From Phoma sp. XZ068 (Eukaryota > Ascomycota > Dothideomycetes > Pleosporales > Didymellaceae), in contig RBKR01000001.1 of NCBI GenBank assembly GCA_004835665.1, forward strand, positions 2,914,001 through 2,978,000: DNA of 64,000 nucleotides. The letters run 5' to 3'. The notes under the pieces are model-generated. The model was not told the origin of the DNA. It worked only from the letters and a program-made list of their open reading frames with translations, and did not search any database. Numbering within the stretch: position 1 is the first letter of the stretch; each line of letters begins with the position of its first letter. A program made the position numbers and the translations under genes. This document shows, one piece after another, positions 40,638 to 51,199 of this stretch.

Positions 40638-43461
40638 TCATTCGTTCTCATTGCTCTCGCCGCTACTCTTCACGGGTAGCGATATTGATATCTTCTTCGG
40701 TGTTCCCCCGTCTTTTCCATGGTTGATCTGCGGTGATTTTCGACGCAGGCTGCGGAGGCTCGAAGTACTTGTGTTGCTTGATGTTGAAGCACGGCGCTTG
40801 GGTGCGGTCGTTGTCGAGATATTGGCGAGCAGCTCATCTTCTTCATCGTCCTCTCTGCGGCGCTTCTCTGAGATGCGCTCTGGTGGTACGGTATTGGTCG
40901 TCTTGGTTGACTTTGTGTCATCCTTGATATGGATCGTCGCTGTTGTGTTACGCATGGCGAGAGGAACGTCCATATCAATGTCGTCTTCTTCGGCGTCATC
41001 GTCAGGATAGTTCACCAATGGTCGCACTGGGGATGCCCCATTCAAAACCATTTTTCCTGGGGCTGCCAACTCATCCTCGTCGTCAGAAGTGTTGAAGTAG
41101 GCCTCCTCATCTGCGTCTACGTCCCTCAATCCTTGACCCCACTTGCCAACGTTGACTAAGCCGGATGCCCTTGCTGGCGTATCACTTTCCACACTAGTGA
41201 AGGAGTTGTCGAGTTCTTGTGTAGTCACTGGCTCTTGCATCTGATCGTAACGCAAGATGAGGTTCTGGAAGGTATCGACATAGGTGATGTTCTGGAGTTT
41301 CTCGCGGTATGTCTCGACCAGGTGTTGAACTATGATCTTTATGTTCTCACGCTTGATGAACTCGAACAATTCCAGGCATGCCGAGTTCAGAAGATTATCC
41401 CGTGGCATTGTGTCGAACAATATTTGCAGGATCGGTTCGAAGAGTTGATGCTGAATGATTTGGCGATTATGTGTCTCGTCATGTAGGGCAATGACAGTGC
41501 GAAAATATTTGAGGGCAGCTACGCTACGTCAGCAGGTTTCAACGAAAGGAAGGAGGGTTCGTACTCAGCTTGAGATGCTTCTCAGGACAGCTCATGAGTT
41601 GGCCAACCCTCGCTGCGAGGCCCTCCGAAAGGATGAAGTATTTACTGCGGTAAGAATGTTGACGGATGAAGAAACACAAAACCTCGACCAGATGAGCGTA
41701 CAATGATACTTCTTGTATCGAGAGATCGTCCACTGAACGCTGTTAGCTTGAACAAAAGACAGATTCGAGGGCACTTACTCGAGGCCCTGCTTTCGAGCTC
41801 CTTAAGGGGTTGGAATAGCTTTCGTGCAGACTCATCGTAGAAGTTTTGGATGAACGAGTCGGTCTGAGGTATTGATGGAAGTTGACCTCTCATCTTTGCC
41901 AGAAAATCACTGTTGGTTCGTCCCAGCGCCTCGATCGATGCTGAATTAGCGTTCGGATCGAGTAATATCTTGATCGCGTCTGCCATCTGCGCCTTGACGC
42001 CCAGGTCGACCTCGATCAGCAGCAGCTCAATCAGCGTGTCGGTCAACGGTTTCGACTTCTCCTGGATGGCCTTGAAGATGTAACTGCGGACCATCAAAGC
42101 ATCGTGGTCAATCAGAGACACAAGGATATCCGTTCCTGCGACACGTACAGACGCATCCTGGTGCTTGAGCGCAAACTGAATGACTTCCAGCAGGCCGTTG
42201 CTGATAAAGTTTTGGTACAGCTGGGCTCGGCCATTCGCCTGTAAACTCTTTGCTATGGCGCAACACTGTTGGATGAACAAGACTGCGTCCTTTTTGCGCT
42301 GCGTGCTTTGCTCCTTTGTGCCGAATATGCTGAATAGTTCTTTCAGAAAGGGGATATTCGATTGTAGGTGCTGGACGATGTCGACTTGGTGGAAGAAGAT
42401 AAGAGAGTTGAGGACTGAGAAAGTGGGATCATCGAGGATGCGCGCCAGAACAACGTCCTTGAGGTACTGCAGGCGGTAAGTCGAGTGAATTTTTCGCTTT
42501 ATCGACTCGTCTTCGATTTTGACCACTTCCTTGAACTTGGACTCGTCGGAGAGGTACTGTCTGTGGTTGGCCTTGTGTAATGGGAAGTCCGGATCGTCTA
42601 TTGAAGTTAGTCATACGGTCAGAGAATTGGTGCATTCACACATACACTCCAACGCCCCAACAACACCCAAGATGATGTCATCATGCACCACAAATTCTAT
42701 AATAGAGGTGTCGTTGAGCAGGATGAGCATCTTCATGATACTGCACAACCGATGCAGGTCTGATACGCTCTCAAGGTCTTCTGCCATGTCGACAAGAGGG
42801 ATCAACATGGGAATGTACTTCTGCGCCAGGATGAATTTGGCCAATGCCTCGCGACCGCCCGGTGTTGAATTTGCTGCGCGCATGTGGTTCTCGATCTCGT
42901 GAAGGTTGCCAAGGTCTGGATTAGGGAGCATTATGGGGCCAATGTGGTCGATATCGTCTGAAAGACCATCGTCTGCGTTAGATCAGCTCTGCGGTGAGAG
43001 CGCAAGGGAAAGAACGCACCTTGAGCTAGCTGTTGCAGCCGTGACTGCACTTCATTGACGAAGTCCCTGTATATTGTCAGCGCGTGGACGTTGTTAGCGC
43101 GCTGAATATGCATACCATATGTTGGCGCAGCCCTCCGGCTCCTGGAAGCTGAGGGCCATGTCGGTGCCGTTCTGCTCGGTCCATACTATGAGTGTGTCCT
43201 GCTGCTTCTGGTAGCCGTCATCTTTGCTAATGCGCGTCTCGAGTAGCTGGCGCGTCTGATCGTCTTCAGACAGCACCACGATCTTGGCCTCTTCCTGCTG
43301 CAGCACACGTCAGCCGGGCCCCATGCAACAGATTCACGTGGACGTACATTCACTACCACCCCCCTGCAGAAGCCCGTGCCTCTGTCGAACCAGTCATTGT
43401 TCTTGAGTTCGTAGACCTTGACGCGCTTGCGATCCTGGGCCGGTGGCGCTACCAGGGCCAT
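40638..43461 (-). CDS. PSY2: Protein phosphatase 4 regulatory subunit 3 (Psy2/SMEK), 845 aa
   Basis: Seven exons: 43461-43348, 43297-43116, 43066-43020, 42972-42646, 42597-41779, 41732-41565 and 41518-40638. All are phase-consistent. The N-terminal EVH1/RanBD-like domain is at ~11-105 (RVKVYELKNNDWFDRGTGFC, then DTLIVWTEQNGTDMALSFQE and GCANIWDFVNEVQ). The SMK-1 domain follows (NLHEIENHMRAANSTPGGREA, then VDMAEDLESVSDLHRLCSIM and GALEYDDPDFPLHKANHRQYL). ARM-like helices continue to about residue 620. The C-terminal tail is acidic, then basic (SEKRRREDDEEDE, PKRRASTSS). Known to target the PP4 catalytic subunit, for example to DNA-damage checkpoint substrates. The start MALVAPPAQDRKRVKVYEL has a compact N-terminus as in the family. 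Confidence 0.94.
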
Positions 43462-45948
43462 TCTCCACGTGAGGTATCTGCCAGCACTCGGGCGGTGGCA
43501 GATGTCCCCTCCGCAGCGAGGAACGCGGTCGCAACGGGGCGCGCAGGGCAGAGGTGGGCGGCGCGGCTGGTCCCGGAGGTGTGATGCTGGGCAGGCGTCG
43601 TGTGCGAGGTTCGCGCTGGGCGGATGACGATAGGAGACTAGGCGGGCGGCAGATGCTGCGTGCGCCAACGGCAACGCGGCGCGACAGAACAGCGGGGCGC
43701 TTCGATGCGATGCGCAATGCGCGCGGGGTCAGCGACAGACTCGATGCGCAGTATCGTGACTGCGACGGGTGCTCGGTGGTGGGTGGTGATCGTCGCCGGT
43801 CGCGTTTGAGCGGAAGCACTCCTAGCGGGTATCGATAAGAGTGGCTAAGAAAAGCCTGGGCCGCGGCAAAGGCTAAGGCACTTGAGCCGCAACACCACGG
43901 CGGGGATATGGATGCAGAGGATAAGTGTGCAGTGGGCGCAACTTGCTGCGACAACGTGCATGAGCTTCAGTCTGGTGTGGCGACCGTGAATGCCAAACAG
44001 GCGCCAGCGCTCCCTCCCCAGGTCTGAGCCTCTGACGCCATATCCGCTTGGCGCTGCTGATCTCCAGCTTCAACACCACGCTGCCATCTGCATAGTTGCC
44101 ATCGGCATGACTGACATGCTACGAGAGCTCTATATCGCGTACCTTGCGCCTTCCATCGTAACTCCTGACTCGCGCCGTTGAGATCGGTAGCCTGCTTTGG
44201 TGTGCAACGGTGTCACCGTCCGTTAGCTCCAAGTCATGTGCATCATCGACTCTCAGCTTTGCATTCTCCTTCCTTAAGCTCACCTTGCACATGTATACCC
44301 CACAATGCCCCGGAGATATTTGACTTTGGCATTCTACGTATGAATCATGCTTTACGTTCTCAGAGCATCGTTTAAGCACACTTGAGCTTTGTCTGTTTGC
44401 AATGCAGCAGACCCTGAATCACTCCTCTCGTCTCCTTTCACCAAACGCACGTGTACCCCACATTTCGTCAAATGACAGCCATCAAGGGATTCCTGCCTCT
44501 TTCTGGACTCTCATGCCACGCTTCTCCCTCTGGTCGGATCCCGGCACGAGCAAGAGGAAGGACAGTCAAGGCGGACGACCATCTATCGATGATCGATCCA
44601 TGGCCTCTCTGCACACGCCAACCAGTCAGCCTCACCCAGGGACAGATGAGGGTCCAGCTGAGCGGGACTAGCCAGAATAGTGGGACGTCCCCATGGACAC
44701 GCTCCCGGGCGGTATCAGGTCCACCCGTCCCTGGTGGATAGAGAGAATGGTCGATGATTGAGACGCACGGAAAGGCTGCTATAAGCTTTTAAGCAAACTT
44801 CAGCCGCCCCATGGAACCGTGCAAGCGTAGACCCAAGTACGAACTCAAATGAGCAGCTCCCGTGCTGGTAAATGGTGGCCTCTGTAACAACAATAACAAC
44901 AAAAGTTGAGTTTCAGTTGCGTGTATTGTTCCATTGAATGGGCAGTCTGTTCCTGGTGGCTTCGCCCACGGCGCCGAGCACAACATCTAGCGCACCCCAA
45001 ACGTTGGGCGGGACCCGCTATATTATAATGCGCTACGTTCACCTTCCAAGCAGTAGCAGGCAAGACGGTACCCGATTACATATATTTGGTTGATGGGTAC
45101 TAAATAGGAACTAGCGTCATCTAGGACTGCTCGGAACCGGCTACTGTACGCTTCCTTGGCTGACAACTTTTGATTCTTTGGGACCGCCGAATGCCAATAG
45201 AACGTCAGTGCGCGGCAGAGGTCCAGATTCACGGTCACCCTTGGTCAATACCCGCACAGCCCAGATCCCTCCGTACAGCTGACAGCGTTATCAGTGATCA
45301 GCATGCACAGAGCTACCACGTTCTTGACGTCGCTTGACGCTGCTGGGGTGCATTCGGTCTCGACTGCCTGTCTCAATCGTGGGCATAACCACACTCTTAT
45401 CTGTGCACAAGGAGCAATACGGGCTAACCTTAGTTGCAGATACGCTTGTGGCTGTCATGACGACAATCTGAAACTACGAAACTGGTATTGCGCAGGCCGT
45501 TGGAAGTCGAAGCATCGCTCCTCAACACATCTAAATCACCGATATTGTCTTCAGTGTGCCCTTGTTCGCCCGCAGATTCGCATATCCACTGTTCCGTCCG
45601 CCTCATCCGTATACGAACGAGTCGGCACGCGCTTTTCTGCGGTCCCTGATGGGCTGATAGTCGCGAGCGGGAGCTAGCGACTCTAAATGCTTTAACTAGT
45701 CACGGCTAAAGCCAGTGGCTTGCAGCGCAATAGTTCGGCCCACTTCCGTAGCGCCATTATCAAACACGCATTGACAAAAACGCAATCAACTTTCGCGCTG
45801 GCCGGTGGATTATTTGTTGAGCCACTATTTGCTAAAGTATAACCCACGACCTGGGTCCGACACATGGTCGTAACATTCAACTCGCAACCTCGCTTCAATC
45901 CTTCTATATTAATAACCCATCTTGCCGATCATATTACTACCCCAACCA
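43462..45948. other. Intergenic 2.5 kb, no convincing gene
   Basis: The first ~450 bp are the GC-rich PSY2 promoter. Open frames at 44402-44671 and 45294-45677 on the plus strand have no biased codon use or motifs. An AACAAT-type low-complexity stretch occurs near 44888. No RNA gene recognised. Confidence 0.45.
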
Positions 45949-46958
45949 ATGGCATTCTTCTCGAAGCTCAAGAAGGCCAAAGAAGCCGCTCAAGAACATA
46001 AGAAAGAAGTTGCTGCTCAAGAGCAACCGAAACCCAAGGTCCCATATAAGCATATTCCTGTCCACGCTGGTACAGATGCCTTGTCTGCGACTCCCACAAC
46101 CATCCGCTCTGAGGAATTGAGGGAAAGGATTGCGGCGGCACGAAGGAGCAGGTCTGTCTCATCTGCCAGTGCACCCGCAAGATCCGGCACCGCTTTGTAC
46201 CAGTCTGTAAATTCGCCAGGCTCGCGATCACGTCCCAGCTCAATCATTTCCTCACCCGGCTCTATCTCCTCTTCGGCCAGTCACAGTCGCAATGGAAGCC
46301 TCGGCCGGAGAACGAACAGTGACCTCTCCATTTCTACAATGATGCAGTCGATCCAGGAGCCACCTTCACGAGGACGCCAGCCTGCGCGTCGCGAGTATTT
46401 CAGTCACTCCTCGGGTGTACCTGCTATGCCTCAGCTTCCTGCACAGCACCGCCCAAAAGCCCAGAAGTCCATCAGCAGCCGTTCATCTGTCACGAAAAGG
46501 AGGAGCCCGCTGTCAGCCATGTCTATCACCGAAGACGGTATGTATGAACATGTAATATATTACGCTATATCTGACCAAATCAGATGAAATGGGCGAGCCG
46601 TCCTCTAGCAGCTCCCAGGCATCGGATAGTTCAGTGGCATCGTCACGTAAGTGTTTCACAAAGAGTATCTCGACGCAAAACAATTAACAATTTTGCAGAG
46701 AGTTCAGCAACAGAGATTTCTAGGCCCAACAGCAGGAATGACTATACCAAGGATATCAACAATGAACAGAACTACAGCAGGCCATTATCCACGATTACTT
46801 CAGTCCCAGCGACAGCAGATGTAACATCGCAAACACCATCAAAGAAGCACCAATCGGTCATCGAAGTGTCATCAAAGCCTCAGCTCACGCAGAAGAAGTC
46901 TATCAGGCAGAGATTCTCCCTCTTCTCCCGCAAGAGCATGGTTGTTGCTGCACATTGA
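45949..46958 (+). CDS. Ser-rich hypothetical protein, 303 aa
   Basis: Exons 45949-46537, 46584-46646 (63 nt) and 46699-46958, with good donors (GTATGT, GTAAGT) and acceptors (ATCAG, TTGCAG). The protein starts MAFFSKLKKAKEAAQEHKKEV, a basic amphipathic helix that could touch membranes. A conserved-looking patch follows (VPYKHIPVHAGTDALSATPTT), then RSEELRERIAAARRSRS. Most of the rest is Ser/Pro/Arg-rich and disordered, ending in a basic RQRFSLFSRKSM. The N-terminal pattern (KHIPxHAxxDAL) recurs in uncharacterised filamentous fungal proteins as far as I recall, but no function is known to me. It may be a phosphorylated scaffold. Confidence 0.75.
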
Positions 46959-48871
46959 TCGCTTAGTCCTTTGCGGCACCGCGCGCTCTTTGATATGCCT
47001 TTTGGGTTCCACATTCGTTTTATTACAGTACACACTATGAGCATTTCAGCATTAGGAGGACACAAACAAGCGGGGCGTCCCGGCGTTTTCACACTTTTGA
47101 AGTATCAATGTAGGCGCTATCTCTCAAAGCTTTCCTTTGTTATCACGGAGACATGGTGCAGGACACGATAGTACAGAATAGGCACATAGCCAACACAACA
47201 TCATCAATCAAACACTACGACCCAGCAAATGCTGTTCGGTCCAGATAACAAGCACATCAGTCATGGGCAGTGACTTTCAGCCTCAACGCATCCGAAGACC
47301 CACTCCTTCGGAGCTTCCCTTAAAACGTGGTTTTCTTTTTCTGTTCTAGATCAGCCAGCCACATCTAGCCTTCGTAATTGGCCACTCTGAGCAACGTGCG
47401 TTATCTGCCTCGCGACTTCACTTGTATGAGGATTTTCACAAGATACGAAACCCTCGCCTACAATCAGGTCGGTAAAGTCGTGTGCTGACACGTCACGACT
47501 CCTCCTGCACGATGCACGCACAGCTCAGATCCAATCAATTGGGCAGGGGGCGACGCGCCACCAACAGGGACTTGATCCCATCGTCCACGCCGAGAGAGGT
47601 GCAGGAACCTGGATCGTGTTCCAAGCTGCTTGTTTCTTGGAACCTTCCTTGCAAGGACAGCACGCCTCAACACCACTATCTCGACCGTCTACCACGACTG
47701 TTGCAGCCTGGTGGCATACGCTTGCTGGCCAAACACGTTGCGGAGTGGATTCCGACCCCAGCACCACGCTGCCGTTTTGCGCGTCGCACAGCGTCGTGGG
47801 GGTGTGCCTGAGCCGCTTTATCTCTCACGCCAGTCTTTTCGGAGAAAGAGGCCGTATTCCAGCGTTCTTCATTAGGTTTAAAAAAGCCACACACCCGTTT
47901 TCTGCAATGCTAGCGTCCCAGCTTGGCAGGAGACGGTCAGAAGAAGCCGTGCGCCTAACTTAATTGGGATTTGAGACGGGGGGACGCCTATTTAAGGTCA
48001 TTGTGGCGTTAGCGGTCGCGCTGATATGAAATTTAGCGGTGGGAATGTCAGCCTTGCACAGAAGAGGGAAGGGGAACGACGTGGTTGAGGTTGGGCCGGC
48101 AGAGGAGCGGGCCAATGATCGACGGATCCTCGTGGGCAAGCATGGCACACCCGAGATCGACAGGGGACCGAGGAAATGTTCTGCGTTGGAGTACCAAACA
48201 ATCAGTACCAACTTCAACGTTAGAACCGCTTGTACATGTGAAACGCCACAGGCACTTCACTTGGTGACGAAATTGCGGCTAAGCCACAGTTTATTCAATT
48301 ATTGTTCAGCTGTGGCGTGGGGTTTATTAGTTTGGCTTACCTTTCATTTAATCGAGGTTCAGCTGGGGTGATGAGCCCAGCCTCGCCATTCCATGGCAAA
48401 TCCAGGGTCTAGAGCGGAGGAGTGCGGTTGGACAAGGGCGACGGCCGTATCGGCGACCGTGGGAAAGTATGAGGCATCCCTGCGAATTGTCATACTAAGG
48501 AATACATGACGAAATCAATACATACGCCCGGGTCGCTGAACTCTACTCTGCCGTCTCATCTGCAGATCGATCGACAATCTTCCCGCAGCCAAATATATGC
48601 ACCTAATGTAAAACACACTTCTACAGTTATCAATAAAGGATCAAGGTCTGATGAGCCTGATGGGCCTGGAAAGTCTTTTTTTCCATGGTCCAAGTCACGC
48701 CAGGTCCACGAAATGCATCCTTGTCACGTCGCTGCTCTTACCAAACTTACGCGACTCAGGGCCGTGCGCGCGTGCGCTTATCGATAAGCGCGAGCCAAAG
48801 TGTAGCTCAAGAGCCTCGTGAGACAGGGTTGACGACACGTTCCGAACCTGGGGCAGGCACCTGAGCCTAGC
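46959..48871. other. Intergenic 1.9 kb, no gene seen
   Basis: Many short overlapping frames on both strands without family signal. A 7-bp-stem hairpin (TCCGAAG..CTTCGGA) lies near 47290-47312. A transcribed RNA cannot be excluded. Confidence 0.4.
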
Positions 48872-49640
48872 ATGGACCCTTCGAAGCGCACCAAGGAGGC
48901 TTTGCTGGGTAAGTTGACTCTTTGTGACTTAGGCGACCCTGGTACCAGAGTACACGAGGTGGAATATTCTGCCGCGCGTACACCTCCTCCCTCAAGCCTA
49001 GACACAGTTGTACCTGGCTTGGAGAAGCTTGTGACTGGCTTCTAGAAGGCCTCAGACTCTCAAGAGAATATCCGGGCATTCGTTTCAGGGAGACACCGCT
49101 GACGCCCTGTAGCGCGCGCAGAAGCACTCTGTGACGCCATAACGCCTCGAAACGATGACCCCGACCCTGCTGCCGGCGACGGCTACTTGAGCACAATATT
49201 GAAAGCGGTCAAGATGGATGGTGCGCCGCCGAGCACTATGAACGCAGCGAATGACTATGCGACGAGTGCGGGGAAGGAACTGACGATCAGGGAACAAACT
49301 GCTGGATTGGTGAGTTAGCTGCTTCTTGTCCTAGGAGTAGGGTGGTGGTAGGGATATTGGCAAGCTGCTGAGCAGGCGTGGGACGCCAAAAATTGGAGAG
49401 ATGCTGATGATGCTAGTGCTGACGCAGTAACAGATCAAGACGACACAAGATATCGCCACCCTGATACGAGATCTCCAAGAATTGTGGCTGTTCGGAGGCC
49501 TCGATACGCTGCAGAACCCGGCGGATGAAGCGGCGCAGAGGAAGAAGGCAGACGAGGTTGCAGGCATAATCGAGGTCCTGGCGCAGTCAAAACCTGTTGC
49601 CAAAGTAGAGGAACAAGAGAATGGAGATGGTGCCACATGA
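48872..49640 (+). CDS. MED22: Mediator complex subunit Med22, 146 aa
   Basis: Exons 48872-48908, 49113-49309 and 49434-49640. No exon gives a long open frame alone, so this gene is easily missed. The joined protein starts MDPSKRTKEALLARAEALCD. A helix with TPRNDDPDPAAGDGYLS follows, then IREQTAGLIKTTQDIATLIR, and the diagnostic RDLQELWLFGGLDTL, equivalent to the KELWLFG motif of Med22/Srb6. A predicted coiled coil is in ADEAAQRKKADEVAGIIEVL. Med22 is a head-module subunit that bridges activators and RNA polymerase II. Intron 1 is 204 nt, unusually long here, with a CTGAC branch site before GTAG. The family call rests on one strong motif plus helical pattern and size. Confidence 0.8.
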
Positions 49641-51199
49641 AGCTCAACCAGGGCAGAAAGTTACATTACATTCACATGTGTAGGTGGAATACAAGGACCA
49701 AGGCGGAAGGCGAGTATCAAACCTCCACGTATAGCGCATTGAGCCAGCCTGCAACAGTCGGCGACTCTACGACATGAGAAATGCGTATGTACCGGTGCTT
49801 CGCAGCAAGCTACTCCCGCCCTGCCTTCCGAGTCACACAGCGATATAGTCGCATGCATAGCGAAACTGAACGACGGATCCTAAGAGACAACTGGATAGAG
49901 AACAGACCTAATTTCAACAACTCTTGTCGTGTGATGTGCTTCATCCTCGCAGAGAGCTTATGCTGTCTTGCTTGTCCTCGCGACTGACAGTCTTCTAGAA
50001 TTGATTTCACACTCATTAGTGCTTGTCGTCGAAACTTCGAACCCGGACGATCGTTACAAATGCGAGAATGCTGACTCTGCTGTGCGGGCACTGAATACCG
50101 CTTACATACATGTACGAGTCGTGTCACAGCAAAAATCAAGCATTATGCCAACGCAATAATTGGTGTAATATGGACAGTGCCTGTCGACATATCTGTATTG
50201 ACGACATACCTCACTCGTACACAGCAAGAGCTCTGCATCAGGAAACCACACTGCGGCATACCACTGGTATCGAAAATCCTATTGCTACAAGCACATTTCG
50301 AATGACACTAGGGCATGTTTCGGTTCTTGAACAGAGGTATTCATTCCAGTTGTCGGTTCTGTTGATTTCTAAATCCACAGGGTATGTTGGGGGAGTCTAA
50401 CAGTAGGTCTGAGGCACTCGCTCAGTCAAACTTGTGGACACGCCATGTCTGCTCATCTCGCGCAGTGCAATGCATCTCCGTTTGTCACAGCAAAGTAGGT
50501 GCCTGATGTGAATGGACGAGATTAGGCGGCGTGTCCAAACGACATTAGTGGGCACTGCGAAACCAATATCAGCGCTCAAACCCCAACGCATTGGAAGACT
50601 TCATCGCTATGAAGACGCTGCTGATATGGAATGCACAATTGGACTGTGCCGGTGACATGTCATGCGAGGATACATACGGACTGGTAGATCCACTTCGGGT
50701 GTTGGGCTCGTTGACGGCTAGGAATCAAGGGCAGTGACAACAATCCGGAACCACGGCTACCAGGTGTCCAATATCGTCCAAGGTAACGGTTCTCTCACCT
50801 CAGCCAGTAGGTTTCTTCAGAGCTAACTCCATGACCGCGGGCAATTACCTCACGACCGGCTCTCTCACATTTTTCAACCTCTCTACCTCATACTTGTTCT
50901 CAACTTACAACCTGTTAAATCTTACAGATTGAGTCTTGAGTGCGCCTTGTGTCAATCCACTAACAGTTCGGCTCATGCTCTGCTCTTTAAATGACCAACA
51001 GTCTGACAAACAGTAAACTCAGTTTCCACCAAGTGCGATAGAGGAGTTTGCAAGAAGCAAGAATCGAGGCAGTATAACAGTCAGCAACTTTTCGGTCACT
51101 TACACGAATTCCCATCAACACCTACCCAATCGATTCCCTAGGAGTCTAAAACACTCCTCGCAGAAGAATAATAGCAGACCATCAACAACATTGGGCAAG
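49641..51199. other. Intergenic 1.6 kb, no gene seen
   Basis: 3' flank of MED22 and leader region of the 973-aa gene, with pyrimidine-rich segments near 50800-50930. No gene recognised. Confidence 0.5.

Noticed and set aside
44402..44671. 89-codon plus-strand frame
   Set aside because: No codon bias, motif or supportive context; probably chance.
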